The notes beneath the pieces are model-generated. The model had not been told where the DNA came from. It saw only the letters and a program-made list of their open reading frames with translations, and did no database searches. A program made the position numbers and the translations under genes. Positions 1-10,999 of a stretch of 64,000 nt of DNA are shown here, one piece after another. Positions within the stretch are counted from its first letter, which is position 1. Each line of letters starts with the position of its first letter. Source of the DNA: Streptomyces sp. HUAS MG91 (GTDB lineage: Bacteria > Actinomycetota > Actinomycetes > Streptomycetales > Streptomycetaceae); NCBI RefSeq assembly GCF_040529335.1, contig NZ_CP159534.1, positions 7,626,001 through 7,690,000 on the forward strand, read 5' to 3'.

Positions 1-44
1 ACGGCCATCAGCTCCCTGATGTGACCGGGACGTGACCGGCCGGG

Positions 45-878
45 TCAGCGCAGTCCGGCGAAGAGATCGTCCTCGGGAAGGGCCGCGCCGGTGGTGTCCT
101 GGACCCGGACGAAGGTCTCCACGCCCATGAACTCGGCGAACCGCTCCTTGCCCATCTTCAGGAAGAAGATGTTCTCGCCCTGGCTGGCGTGCGCGGCCAG
201 CGAGTCGAACTTCTGGTCGCTGAACGCGGTGGCGTCGACCCAGGTGGTGATCTCCTCGTCGGGCAGGCCGATCTCGGCCATCGCGGCGGCCTCGGCGGGA
301 TCCGGCTCCGGCATCTCCGGGTGGAACTCGCGCATGATCTCCCCGAACCGCTGCATCCCCGACCGGGGCATCGTGGTCCAGTACACCTTCGGGGTCAGAT
401 CGGTCATGGCGACCGCCGCCATCGTGATGCGGTGGGCCTGGATGTGGTCGGGGTGGCCGTAGAAGCCGTTCTCGTCATAGGTGACGACGACATCGGGCCG
501 GTAGTGCCGCATCAGGTCCGCGAGCCGGGCGGCGCCCGTCTCCACGGGGGTCTGCCAGAAGGCCCCGGGCGCGTCGTTGCTCGGCCAGCCCATCATTCCG
601 GAGTCGCCGTAGTCGAGCGTCTCCAGGTCGCTGATCTTCAGGACCTCGCGGCTCGCCTCGAGTTCCTGGCGGCGCATCCGGGCGACGGCCGCGGGATCGT
701 GACCGGGGTCGCCCGGCTTCACCCCTCCCGGCCCGTCACCACAAGCGCCGTCGGTACAGGTCACCAGAACCGTGCGGATGCCCTCGGCCGCGTACCGCGC
801 GAGGATTCCTCCGGTGCTGGTGGCCTCGTCGTCGGGGTGGGCGTGCACCGCCATGAGCGTCAAAGGCCGGTCAGTCAT
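45..878 (-). CDS. PIG-L family deacetylase (MshB/Mca-like)
   Basis: 277-aa cytoplasmic hydrolase of the LmbE/PIG-L fold, zinc enzymes that remove N-acetyl groups from GlcNAc-type sugars or cleave mycothiol conjugates. The zinc motif AHPDDE is at residues 13-18 and the second motif HPDH at 142-145, so the metal site looks complete. I chose the ATG at 878 because AAGGA lies 8 bases upstream and the motif then sits at the usual distance from the N-terminus; an open extension to 941 has no support. It is transcribed alone, ending near the window edge. The sequence resembles MshB and Mca about equally, and the substrate cannot be decided here. Family call is firm, function is not. Confidence 0.85.
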   Translation of the reverse strand: MTDRPLTLMAVHAHPDDEATSTGGILARYAAEGIRTVLVTCTDGACGDGPGGVKPGDPGHDPAAVARMRRQELEASREVLKISDLETLDYGDSGMMGWPSNDAPGAFWQTPVETGAARLADLMRHYRPDVVVTYDENGFYGHPDHIQAHRITMAAVAMTDLTPKVYWTTMPRSGMQRFGEIMREFHPEMPEPDPAEAAAMAEIGLPDEEITTWVDATAFSDQKFDSLAAHASQGENIFFLKMGKERFAEFMGVETFVRVQDTTGAALPEDDLFAGLR

Positions 879-979
879 GAACAAGTCCTTCTGCAGAAGC
901 CACGTAACGGTCCCAGTGTGCGGCAAGCACACCGGGACCATGGCGCGGGACCGGCTCAGTCCCTCCCGGAACGGGTGAT

Positions 980-3310
980 TCAGGGTGCCCAGGGCGCCTC
1001 CACGGCCCAGGTCGTGTCCTCGGTGAACGACTGCGGGCTGTCGGCGGCCCGGGATCCGCCCGGTACGGACAGGTAGACCTCGGCGTTGTAGTGCCGCAGG
1101 TACTGGCCCGGATAGTTCTGCGCCATCAGCCGGACCCCGCCCTGCCCGGGCACCGCGCAGAACGTGGCGTCCGCCTTGAACAGGGCCGAGCCGTCACCGG
1201 CCTCGCGGTGCACCCGGAAGTCGCGGTGGCGCAGGTACTCGCCCGGGTAGTTGCGGGACTCGAACGAGTAGCAGGAGCCGTCGGCGAGCCCCGGCACGAT
1301 CCGCCAGGTGGCGTCGTTCTTCAGCAGGTCCGCGCTCGCGGAGTTGACGACCTCCGTGTAGGCGAGGGCGTCCTTGTGCCGGATGTAGCGGTCGGTGTAA
1401 CCGGGCGTGGTGACCCGCAGCGACTTCAGGCCGGTGGGCAGGGTCGTCGGCCCGCCCGGGTTCGCGGAGGCGGCGATCAGGGCCTGGTTGGCCGCCTTGA
1501 CCCGCGCCGCGTCGACCTTGACCACCTGACGGTCGTACGTCATGAGGCCGTTGACCTCGTTCTCGACATCGGTGATCTCCGTGTACACGGAGGCCGAGAG
1601 CCCGGTCGGCATCTGTTGCAGGCGCAGCGCGTCGATGAGTCCGACGAACCGGTTGTTCAGGTGCGCGGCGTCGGCCTGGTCCTCGTAGCTGAAGCCGTTG
1701 CCCGGCGACCACTCGTGGCCCGGCACCCGCATCCCGAGCCCGCCGTACTCGCCGAGCACGGCCGCCCGGGTCGAGGACGGGCTCGTCACTCCTGGGCCGA
1801 CGTACACGTGATGGTCGATGACGTCGCCGTTGCCGCCGTCGACCGCGCCGCAGCAGTTGATGCCACTCATGTTGTCGACGAGCCGCGAGGGGTCGGCCGC
1901 CTTCACCTTGTCGGCGATGCGGGCCTGGTCGTACTGGCCCCAGCCCTCGTTCTGGTCGACCCACATCACGAGCGACGGGGAACTGCGGTGCTCGTCGATG
2001 ATCTGGTCGAACTCGGCCTCCCACTGGGTGCGGGCCGCCGTATCCGGGGTGCGGGTGTCCATCGCGGGCATGTCCTGCCACACCAGCAGGCCCAGCTTGT
2101 CGGCCCAGTAGAACCAGCGCTGCGGCTCGACCTTGATGTGCTTGCGGACCATGTTGAAGCCGAGGTCCTTGTGCTTCTGGAGGTCGTACTTGAGCGCGTC
2201 GTCCGTGGGCGCGGTGTAGATGCCGTCCGGCCAGTAGCCCTGGTCGAGGGTGCCGGTCTGGAAGACGAACTTGCCGTTGAGCAACAGGCGTTGCTTACCG
2301 CCCACCGTGCCGCGCGAGATCGACCGCATCCCCGTGTACGAGCCGACGGAGTCGACCACCGTGGAGCCGGAGACGAGTTCGGCCTTCACGTCGTACAGGA
2401 ACGGGTCGTCCGGCGACCACAGGTGCGGGTCGGTGATCCTCACCGTCAGCTCCGAGCCGACCGCGCCGGTCGCCGTGCCGACCGTCGTGCCGCCCGAGCT
2501 CACCGTGACCCGTGCGCTCTGCCCGCTGATTCCCGCGCCCTGCACGGTGACCCGCAGCGTCGAGTCGGACAGCCGCGGCACCATGTCGAGCCGGGTGACG
2601 TGCGCCGCGGCGGTCGGCTCCAGCCAGACGGTCTGCCAGATGCCGGAGGCCGCGGTGTAGAAGATGCCGCCGCCGGGATGCGGCGTCACGTCGTTGATGC
2701 GCTGCTTGCCCACGGCCTGGCCGCCGGTCTGGGTCGGGTCGAAGACCGAGACCACGACGGTGTTCGTGCCGCCGTTGAGCAGCGGCGTGATGTCGTAGCC
2801 GAACGCGTCGTAGCCGCCGCTGTGGACCGCTCCGGTCTGCTGGCCGTTGACCCACACCGTCGTACGCCAGTCACTGGCACCGAAGTTGAGCTGGACCCGG
2901 CGGCCGTTCCAGCCCGCGGGCACGGTGAAGGTCCGCTTGTACCAGAGCTTGTCGTTCTCGGTGATCTTGCGCTGGATGCCGGAGAGCGCGGACTCCGCGA
3001 CGAACGGCACCCGGATCTGGTCGGTGAAGGACGCCGGCTGCCCCGCGTCCTTCCCGGTGACGGCGAAGTCCCAGATGCCGTTGAGATTGGCCCAGTCGGG
3101 CCGGGTCAGCTGCGGCCTCGGGTACTCCGGCAGCGGATTGTCCCGGGAGACCTGGGCGGTCCACGGGGTCGTCATGGGCGCGGGCTTGGGGCTCCAGGCG
3201 GCGGGCGCCGCCGCGGCCGCCGGGGCCAGCGCCGTGACACCGCCCAGGAAGAGGGCGAGAACGGCCAGCAGAACACCGGTGGGTCTTAAGCCGGTGGGGC
3301 GCAAGGGCAT
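980..3310 (-). CDS. Secreted GH2 glycosidase with C-terminal AbfB (CBM42-like) domain
   Basis: 776-aa exported glycoside hydrolase. Residues 1-35 are a signal peptide with basic start, hydrophobic core and Ala-rich cleavage region. The GH2 sugar-binding, Ig-like and TIM-barrel domains follow to about residue 600; the acid/base is E455 in NEGWGQYD and the nucleophile E521 in GEYGG. Residues about 629-776 hold repeats of the type YPGEYLRH, typical of AbfB arabinofuranose-binding beta-trefoils. A good AAGGAG precedes the ATG. A LacI-type palindrome lies 74 bases upstream. Its catalytic part is a close paralogue of the GH2 at 23858-26497. GH2 enzymes from Streptomyces include beta-D-galactofuranosidases, and the furanose-binding module fits that activity, but beta-galactosidase or other GH2 activities remain possible. 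Confidence 0.88.
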   Translation of the reverse strand: MPLRPTGLRPTGVLLAVLALFLGGVTALAPAAAAAPAAWSPKPAPMTTPWTAQVSRDNPLPEYPRPQLTRPDWANLNGIWDFAVTGKDAGQPASFTDQIRVPFVAESALSGIQRKITENDKLWYKRTFTVPAGWNGRRVQLNFGASDWRTTVWVNGQQTGAVHSGGYDAFGYDITPLLNGGTNTVVVSVFDPTQTGGQAVGKQRINDVTPHPGGGIFYTAASGIWQTVWLEPTAAAHVTRLDMVPRLSDSTLRVTVQGAGISGQSARVTVSSGGTTVGTATGAVGSELTVRITDPHLWSPDDPFLYDVKAELVSGSTVVDSVGSYTGMRSISRGTVGGKQRLLLNGKFVFQTGTLDQGYWPDGIYTAPTDDALKYDLQKHKDLGFNMVRKHIKVEPQRWFYWADKLGLLVWQDMPAMDTRTPDTAARTQWEAEFDQIIDEHRSSPSLVMWVDQNEGWGQYDQARIADKVKAADPSRLVDNMSGINCCGAVDGGNGDVIDHHVYVGPGVTSPSSTRAAVLGEYGGLGMRVPGHEWSPGNGFSYEDQADAAHLNNRFVGLIDALRLQQMPTGLSASVYTEITDVENEVNGLMTYDRQVVKVDAARVKAANQALIAASANPGGPTTLPTGLKSLRVTTPGYTDRYIRHKDALAYTEVVNSASADLLKNDATWRIVPGLADGSCYSFESRNYPGEYLRHRDFRVHREAGDGSALFKADATFCAVPGQGGVRLMAQNYPGQYLRHYNAEVYLSVPGGSRAADSPQSFTEDTTWAVEAPWAP

Positions 3311-3383
3311 GGGGGTGCTCCTTCGTCGGATTCATCGGACTCGTCGGAGTGGCGGTCGTGCTTCCCTTGGTGCTGCCTGCCTT

Positions 3384-3397
3384 TTACAACGCTGTAA
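3384..3397. promoter_or_regulatory. LacI-type operator upstream of GH2-AbfB
   Basis: TTACAACGCTGTAA is a 14-bp near-palindrome (12 of 14 positions symmetric) with the central CG typical of LacI/GalR operators, 74 bases before the GH2 start. A second palindrome, CTGTACAG, lies at 3403-3410. Related sites occur at 22581, 23766 and 28998, so the LacI repressor encoded at 22651-23667 probably binds here. Confidence 0.65.
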
Positions 3398-3525
3398 GTC
3401 GGCTGTACAGACTCCGCGTCGGAACTTCTTCCTCGGCCCCACAGGCCACAACTGGTCGACGGATCAGCCCATTTGCCCGGACTGTCGAAGGGGTGTCGAG
3501 GGGGGAGGGGCGTCAGCCGTACATC

Positions 3526-3569
3526 GATGAACAGGGGGTCGGGCAGCGCCGCCCGGCCCCCTGTTCATC
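3526..3569. terminator. Strong hairpin terminator
   Basis: Arms at 3526-3544 and 3551-3569 pair over 19 bp with one G-T wobble around a 6-base loop. It starts 7 bases past the stop of the minus-strand universal stress remnant, so it is probably that gene's original terminator. There is no long T-run, as is common in Streptomyces. It separates the remnant from the GH2 promoter region; the rest of 3311-3525 holds only the operator. Confidence 0.7.
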
Positions 3570-3576
3570 CATGGGT

Positions 3577-3852
3577 TCAGGCCGCGCTGGTGAGGCTGCC
3601 GTCGGCGAACTGGGCGAGGGCGCCGCGCGGGGAACGGCCGACGACGACGGTGCGGGCGTCCACCCGCGCCGCGTGCCGCGCGAGGGCCCGGCCTGCGGCG
3701 GCGTGGTCGCCGACGGAGGTGAGGACCCGGCCGTGGGCGGTGACTCCGCGGGCGGCGGCCCGGGCGAGATGGGCGGTCACCGTGGCGCGGGCCCGGTCGC
3801 TGGTTCCGTGCGCGGGCCGAACAGCGCGGAACGAACCAGAATGAGTGCCCAT
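3577..3852 (-). pseudogene. Universal stress protein remnant, 5' half lost
   Basis: The minus-strand frame encodes the C-terminal half of a UspA domain: an Ala-rich helix, then VDARTVVVGRSPRGALAQF, which matches the end of the ATP-binding Usp fold (VVGR-x-P-x-G-x(8)-G-S motif). An intact domain needs about 140 residues; here only about 75 are recognisable. Upstream the frame runs antisense through the GNAT gene with no homology and no ribosome site at the 3852 ATG. The 3' end still has its terminator. I read this as a gene truncated by deletion or by arrival of the neighbouring gene. A short functional protein cannot be excluded. Confidence 0.55.
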
Positions 3853-4204
3853 GAGCGACATCGAGATCCACGACGACCGCGACGCCGGCTTTCTGCGCGC
3901 CCGGGCCGGCGGCCCCGACGGCGACGTCGCCGGGTACATCCAGTACTTCGTCCTGGAGGAGCCGCGGCGCGCCCTCGTGCCGGTGCACACCGTCGTGGAG
4001 CCCGCGCACGAAGGGAAGGGCATCGGCGGCTCCCTCGCCCGCGAGCTGTACGCGACCGCCGCCCGGGAGGCGATCGCGGTCGCGCCGCTGTGCCCGTTCG
4101 TCGTCCAGTGGGCGGCCCGGCATCCGGGCGAGGCGCCCGCGGCCCCCGACGCGCTCCTCGACGCCGCGCAGGCGGCCGTCGGCGACCACCCCGAACTGTG
4201 GTGA
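3851..4204 (+). CDS. Small GNAT-family N-acetyltransferase (YidJ-like)
   Basis: 117-aa single-domain acetyltransferase-like protein. The segment VHTVVEPAHEGKGIGGSLAR (about residues 45-65) is the acetyl-CoA pyrophosphate-binding loop (R/Q-x-x-G-x-G/A region) of the short GNAT family related to YidJ/GTLF3B. FVVQWAARHPG near residue 80 also fits that family. Start ATG 3851 is preferred over the GTG two codons upstream; no strong ribosome site is visible. It begins where the universal stress remnant breaks. The family's substrates are mostly unknown. Confidence 0.75.
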   Translation: MSDIEIHDDRDAGFLRARAGGPDGDVAGYIQYFVLEEPRRALVPVHTVVEPAHEGKGIGGSLARELYATAAREAIAVAPLCPFVVQWAARHPGEAPAAPDALLDAAQAAVGDHPELW

Positions 4205-4256
4205 CCTGCGCGGACGGCTGACGGACGCGGCGGTGCCGGTGCGTAGGGTGCCGGGC

Positions 4257-4913
4257 ATGAAGCTGGCACTCCTGCACACCTCACCCGTCCACGTCCCCGT
4301 CTTCGACACCCTGCGCGACGCCGACCACCCCGGCCTCGCGCTGCGCCACGTCGTGCGCGAGGAGCTTCTGGAGCGGGCCCGCGCCGAGGGCCCGTCGGCC
4401 GTCGCCGACGACGTCCGCGCGCTGCTTGCGGCCGCGGCCGCCGACGGGGCCGACGCCGTCCTGTGCACCTGCTCCAGCATCGGCGCCGTCGCCCAGGAAC
4501 AGGCCGCCGCGGCCGGAGTCCCCGTGCTGCGGGTGGACCGGCCGATGGCCGCGCGGGCCGTCGCCGAGGGGCCCCGCGTCGTCGTGGTCGCCACCACCCA
4601 CAGCACCCTGGGCCCGACCGCCGCCCTCGTCGAGGAGGAGGCCGGCCGCGCCGGACGCACCGTCGATCTGCGCACCGTGCTCGTCGAGGACGCCTGGGAG
4701 CTGTTCCTCGCCGGTGAGCGCGAGGCCTACCTCGACCGGGTCGCCGCCGCCCTGGACGCCGTCACCGAGGCCGACGCCGACGTGATCGTCCTCGCCCAGG
4801 CGTCCCTGACCGACGCCGCCGCACGCACCCGCACCACCGTCCCCGTGCTCTCCAGCCCGCGCCTCGGACTCGCCGCCGCGGCGGCGGAATGCGCACGCCC
4901 CGAAAGCGCTTAG
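4257..4913 (+). CDS. Asp/Glu/hydantoin racemase-like protein
   Basis: 218-aa protein with the two-domain aspartate/glutamate racemase fold. The first catalytic cysteine is in CTCSSIG (about residues 69-75). The C-terminal half normally carries a second catalytic cysteine in a GC-T/A context; here that place reads IVLAQASLTD, so the partner cysteine is missing. Single-cysteine members include decarboxylases and isomerases, so racemization should not be assumed. ATG 4257 gives the canonical MKLALLHTS start. It sits 52 bases after the GNAT gene and 46 bases before the F420-type reductase, possibly co-transcribed. Confidence 0.72.
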   Translation: MKLALLHTSPVHVPVFDTLRDADHPGLALRHVVREELLERARAEGPSAVADDVRALLAAAAADGADAVLCTCSSIGAVAQEQAAAAGVPVLRVDRPMAARAVAEGPRVVVVATTHSTLGPTAALVEEEAGRAGRTVDLRTVLVEDAWELFLAGEREAYLDRVAAALDAVTEADADVIVLAQASLTDAAARTRTTVPVLSSPRLGLAAAAAECARPESA

Positions 4914-4959
4914 GTTGAGGGAAGTTGTCCGTACCGCAGCCGAGGGACGAGGAACCGCC

Positions 4960-5391
4960 ATGACCGAAGTCGTCATCAGCCCGACCGGATGGGTCGCCGA
5001 CCAGGCCCGCGTCTACGAGGAGTCCGGCGGCACCAAGGGCACCACCATCCAGGGTGCCCCGTGCCTGCTCCTCGACTACCGGGGCCGCAAGTCCGGGCAG
5101 TGGCGCCGCACCGTCCTCATCTACGGCCGCGACGGCGACGACCTGCTGATCGTCGCCTCCTACGGGGGCTCGGACCAGCACCCCCTGTGGTATCTGAACC
5201 TGGAGGCCAACCCGGACGTACGGCTGCGCGTCGGGACGGAGCGGTTCACCGCGCGCGCCGAGACCCTCTCGCCCGAGGACAAGGCCCGGGTCTGGGACTC
5301 CCTGGTCGAGCTGTTCCCGCCCTACGCCGAGTACCGGCGCAAGACCAGCCGGGACATTCCGGTGGTGCGACTCGTGCGTACGGACGGCTGA
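4960..5391 (+). CDS. Deazaflavin (F420)-dependent nitroreductase family protein
   Basis: 143-aa split beta-barrel protein of the Ddn/F420 oxidoreductase family. It shows the usual landmarks: TGWVADQ..YEESGG at the start, LLDYRGRKSGQWRRT (about residues 43-57), and HPLWYLNLEANPDVRL (about 76-91), where the family's HPxWYxNLxANP signature lies. Members reduce quinones, nitro compounds or fatty acids using F420H2. Length is normal. ATG 4960 with a GAGGA-like site is chosen; the preceding codons to 4915 overlap the upstream stop region and are unlikely. Confidence 0.85.
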   Translation: MTEVVISPTGWVADQARVYEESGGTKGTTIQGAPCLLLDYRGRKSGQWRRTVLIYGRDGDDLLIVASYGGSDQHPLWYLNLEANPDVRLRVGTERFTARAETLSPEDKARVWDSLVELFPPYAEYRRKTSRDIPVVRLVRTDG

Positions 5392-5442
5392 CAGGACGCG
5401 TGGACTCGGCGGGCGTGGGCACGCGCCCCGGGAGACAGTGGA

Positions 5443-5470
5443 GGTCCACCGCCGTCCGAGGCGGTGGACC
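5443..5470. terminator. Hairpin after the F420-type reductase
   Basis: A perfect 11-bp stem (5443-5453 with 5460-5470) closes a 6-base loop, 51 bases past the reductase stop. No T-tract follows. It may end that transcript, or shape the leader of the proline-rich peptide gene. Confidence 0.5.
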
Positions 5471-5500
5471 CGCCCCTGACGACCCGCTGGAGGCACCGCC

Positions 5501-5722
5501 ATGACCCAGCCGTTCCCCGACCCCGTCCCGCCGGGGCCCACACCGGGCCCGGGGCCGAGTCCGGGCCCGGGACCCGACGTGCCGGATCCCGGACCGCTCC
5601 CGGACCCGCTGCCGACCCCGATGCCCCGGCCCGTGCCGGAGCCCTCGCCGTCGCCGGTCCCGCCGGGCCCGAACCCGGACCCCGACCCGACCCCGCCGGA
5701 GCCCGAGCCCTCACCCGTGTGA
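5501..5722 (+). CDS. Proline-rich small protein
   Basis: 73-aa polypeptide made almost only of Pro, Gly, Asp, Glu and Ser, in repeats such as PGPGPSPGPGPD. GGAGG lies 8 bases before the ATG, which supports translation despite the low complexity. There is no signal peptide or membrane segment, so it is probably disordered and cytosolic. Similar short proline-rich genes are annotated in Streptomyces without known function. It lies between the reductase and gnd, which ends convergently 23 bases away. Confidence 0.55.
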   Translation: MTQPFPDPVPPGPTPGPGPSPGPGPDVPDPGPLPDPLPTPMPRPVPEPSPSPVPPGPNPDPDPTPPEPEPSPV

Positions 5723-5745
5723 GGCGGTGTGGGGCCGTGTGAGGC

Positions 5746-7185
5746 TCAGGCCTCCACCTCGGAGCGGTCACCGCCCCAGAGCGTGTGGAACGAGCCCTCG
5801 CGGTCGGTGCGCCGGTAGGTGTGCGCGCCGAAGAAGTCCCGCTGGCCCTGGGTGAGCGCGGCCGGCAGCCGCTCGGCGCGCAGCGCGTCGTAGTAGGCGA
5901 GCGCCGCCGCGAAGCCCGGCGTGGGGACACCCTGGATGGTCGCGGCGACCAGGACGGCACGCCAGTCGTCCTGGGCCGCGGCGATCTCGTCGGCGAACTC
6001 CTTGTCGGAGAGCAGGCTCACCAGGCCGGGCTCGGCCTCGTACGCCGCCGTGATCCGGTCCAGGAAGGCCGCCCGGATGATGCAGCCGCCGCGCCAGATC
6101 CGGGCCACCGCGCCCGAGTCGATGTCCCAGTCGTAGGTCTCGCTGCCCGCGGCGATCTCGTGGAAGCCCTGCGTGTACGACACGATCTTCGAGGCGTAGA
6201 GCGCCTGCTCGACCCGGTCGGCGAAGGCCGCGGCCTCCGACTCCGGGAGCGCCAGCGCGCTCGGGCCCGCCAGGTGGCGGGAGGCCGCGCGCAGGTCGGC
6301 GTGGCCGGACAGCGAGCGGGCGAACACCGCCTCCGCGATGCCGGACACCGGAACGCCCAGGTCGAGGGCGATCTGCACGGTCCAGCGGCCGGTGCCCTTC
6401 TGCTCGGCCTGGTCCTGGACGATGTCGACGAACGGCTCGCCCGTCGCCGCGTCGACGTGCGACAGGACCTCCGCCGTGATCTCGATCAGGTACGAGTCGA
6501 GCCGGCCCTCGTTCCAGGACCGGAAGATGTCCGCGATCCGCGCGGGGGAGTACCCGGCGACGTCGCGCAGCAGCTGGTACGCCTCGCCGATGAGCTGCAT
6601 GTCCGCGTACTCGATGCCGTTGTGCACCATCTTCACGAAGTGCCCGGCGCCGTCCGGACCGACGTGCGTGACGCACGGGGCGCCGTCCTTCGCCTTCGCG
6701 GAGATCTTCTCCAGCATCGGGCCGAGCGAGGCGTACGACTCCACGCTGCCGCCGGGCATGATGCTCGGCCCGTGCAGTGCGCCCTCCTCGCCGCCGGAGA
6801 TCCCGGTGCCGACGAAGTGGATGCCCTTCTCCCGCAGCTCCTTCTCGCGGCGGCGGGTGTCCGCGAAGTGCGCGTTGCCACCGTCGATGATCATGTCCCC
6901 GGACTCCAGGAGCGGGGCGAACTCCTGGATCACGGCGTCCGTCGCCTCGCCCGCCTTGACCATGATCACCAGGCGGCGCGGCCGCTCCAGCGCCGCCACG
7001 AACTCCTCGGCGGTCCCGGCCGGGACGAAGATGCCCTCCTCGCCGAACTCCTCGACCAGCTGATGCGTCCGGGACGCGGTGCGGTTGTGGAGGGCGACGG
7101 TGTATCCGTTCCGGGCGAAGTTCCGGGCGAGGTTGCGGCCCATCACCGCGAGACCCGTGACACCGATCTGGGCTTTAGTGCTCAT
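5746..7185 (-). CDS. gndA: 6-phosphogluconate dehydrogenase, decarboxylating
   Basis: 479-aa NADP-dependent enzyme of the pentose phosphate pathway that oxidises 6-phosphogluconate to ribulose 5-phosphate and CO2. The Rossmann motif GLAVMGRNLARN is at the N-terminus, followed by IDGGNAHFADTRRR, the substrate-binding GTGISGGEEGALHGPS, and KGTGRWTVQIAL. The C-terminal QRDFFGAHTYRRTDREG is the family's terminal substrate loop. Length equals that of long-form bacterial enzymes. ATG 7185 has AGGAG 9 bases upstream; the longer frame to 7299 crosses the promoter. It is divergent from the CE7 esterase and monocistronic. Confidence 0.96.
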   Translation of the reverse strand: MSTKAQIGVTGLAVMGRNLARNFARNGYTVALHNRTASRTHQLVEEFGEEGIFVPAGTAEEFVAALERPRRLVIMVKAGEATDAVIQEFAPLLESGDMIIDGGNAHFADTRRREKELREKGIHFVGTGISGGEEGALHGPSIMPGGSVESYASLGPMLEKISAKAKDGAPCVTHVGPDGAGHFVKMVHNGIEYADMQLIGEAYQLLRDVAGYSPARIADIFRSWNEGRLDSYLIEITAEVLSHVDAATGEPFVDIVQDQAEQKGTGRWTVQIALDLGVPVSGIAEAVFARSLSGHADLRAASRHLAGPSALALPESEAAAFADRVEQALYASKIVSYTQGFHEIAAGSETYDWDIDSGAVARIWRGGCIIRAAFLDRITAAYEAEPGLVSLLSDKEFADEIAAAQDDWRAVLVAATIQGVPTPGFAAALAYYDALRAERLPAALTQGQRDFFGAHTYRRTDREGSFHTLWGGDRSEVEA

Positions 7186-7322
7186 GCCTGTCGCTCCTGG
7201 ATTGGGAAAATGAAAGATCTTGTTCAGTTCTGGCGTCGTGAGGCGTAGCGTGACTGCTCGTCCCCCCACGAGAAGCCTCTTCGGAGTGCCCGTCCGCACT
7301 CTTTACGATCCTGGAGCCGTGC

Positions 7323-8294
7323 GTGCCTCATTTCGACCTGTCGCTCGACGAACTGCGGGCCTACAAGCCCGCCCTGACGGCCCCCGACGACTTCGACGTC
7401 TTCTGGGAGAAGACGCTGGCCGAGGCCGGGGAGTACGCGCTCGACGCGCGGTTCGAGCCCGTCGACCTGCCGTACACGGCGGTCGACGTATTCGACGTTA
7501 CGTTCGCGGGCTTCGGCGGGCACCCCGTGAAGGGCTGGCTGGTCCTTCCCGCGGGCACCCGGGGGCCGATTCCGGCCGTCGTGCAGTACATCGGCTACAA
7601 CGGCGGCCGGGGCCTGCCCCACACCCACCTTCAGTGGGCCGCCGCCGGTTTCGCGCACTTCGTGATGGACACGCGCGGCCAGGGCAGCGGCGGCTCGGTC
7701 GGTGACACGCCGGACCCGGTCGGCAGCGCCCCCGCGGTCGCCGGATTCATGACCCAGGGGATACAGGACCCGCACGACTACTTCTACCGCCGCGTCTACA
7801 CGGACGCCGTGCGCGCCGTCGAGGCCGCCCGCTCGCACCCGCTGGTCGACGCCTCCCGGGTCGCCGTGGTCGGCGGCAGCCAGGGCGGCGGCATCTCCAT
7901 CGCCGTCGCCGGCCTCGTCCCCGACCTGCGGGCCGTCGCGCCCGACGTGCCGTTCCTGTGCCACTTCGGCCGCGCGGCCACGCTCACCGAGCGTCACCCG
8001 TACCGGGAGATCGCCCTGTACCTGAAGACGCACATCGGGCAGGACGAGCGCGTCTTCCGCACGCTGTCGTACTTCGACGGCATGAACTTCGCGGCCCGCG
8101 CCACGGCGCCCGGTCTCTTCTCGGTCGCGCTGGAGGACCAGACCTGCCCGCCGTCGACCGTGTTCGCGGCGTACAACCACTGGGCAGGCCCGGAGCGCTC
8201 GATGGAGGTGTACGCCTTCAACGACCACGAGGGCGGCGGTTCCTTCCAGCAGGCGGTCCAACTCCAGTGGGTCCCGCGGCACTTGAGGGGCTGA
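7323..8294 (+). CDS. CE7 acetyl xylan esterase / cephalosporin C deacetylase
   Basis: 323-aa alpha/beta hydrolase of carbohydrate esterase family 7, which removes acetyl groups from small acetylated xylo-oligosaccharides and cephalosporin C. The RGQGSGG motif (about residue 118) forms the family's oxyanion region. The nucleophile elbow is GGSQGGG, the catalytic Asp lies in ALEDQTCPPST, and the His in NDHEGGG. No signal peptide, so it is intracellular, as usual for CE7. GTG 7323 gives the standard start. It is divergent from gndA with a 137-base shared promoter region, AT-richer than its surroundings. Confidence 0.92.
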   Translation: MPHFDLSLDELRAYKPALTAPDDFDVFWEKTLAEAGEYALDARFEPVDLPYTAVDVFDVTFAGFGGHPVKGWLVLPAGTRGPIPAVVQYIGYNGGRGLPHTHLQWAAAGFAHFVMDTRGQGSGGSVGDTPDPVGSAPAVAGFMTQGIQDPHDYFYRRVYTDAVRAVEAARSHPLVDASRVAVVGGSQGGGISIAVAGLVPDLRAVAPDVPFLCHFGRAATLTERHPYREIALYLKTHIGQDERVFRTLSYFDGMNFAARATAPGLFSVALEDQTCPPSTVFAAYNHWAGPERSMEVYAFNDHEGGGSFQQAVQLQWVPRHLRG

Positions 8295-10695
<2,401 letters not shown>

Positions 10696-10999
10696 GAGGC
10701 GGTCCTGGGGGAGCGGTGCGGCCGACGGTCGGTTGTCATACCTCTACGATCTCTCGTTCCGGCTTTTCGTGTCGTCCGCCCTGAGCAGTCATTGGGTCCT
10801 ACTGCCGATGGAGTACCCAGGATTCCGAGTCATCCCCAGGGCGGGTGTCCAGAGGGCTACCGAACGTGTCGGCCCTCTTCCGCGAGTGGCGTTCATGGGT
10901 GACCATGAGACGCGCCCCGCCTGGAGCCGTTCTCGAGCGGCCGTGTGAGGGCAGCTCTGACCAGTGGCGTTGGTGCCCGACCGATGACGGGGGTCGCGC
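10696..10999. other. Intergenic region between DMT transporter and glgA
   Basis: About 304 bases carrying the promoters of two divergent genes. No conserved reading frame, hairpin or repeat stands out. A relatively AT-rich stretch at 10735-10770 (TTGTCATACCTCTACGAT) may hold promoter elements, but I cannot assign -35 and -10 boxes with confidence. Confidence 0.4.

Noticed and set aside
1091..3289. 732-aa plus-strand frame opposite the GH2-AbfB gene
   Set aside because: It is an antisense shadow of a strongly supported GH2 gene, with Arg/Val/Gly-rich composition and no recognisable domain.
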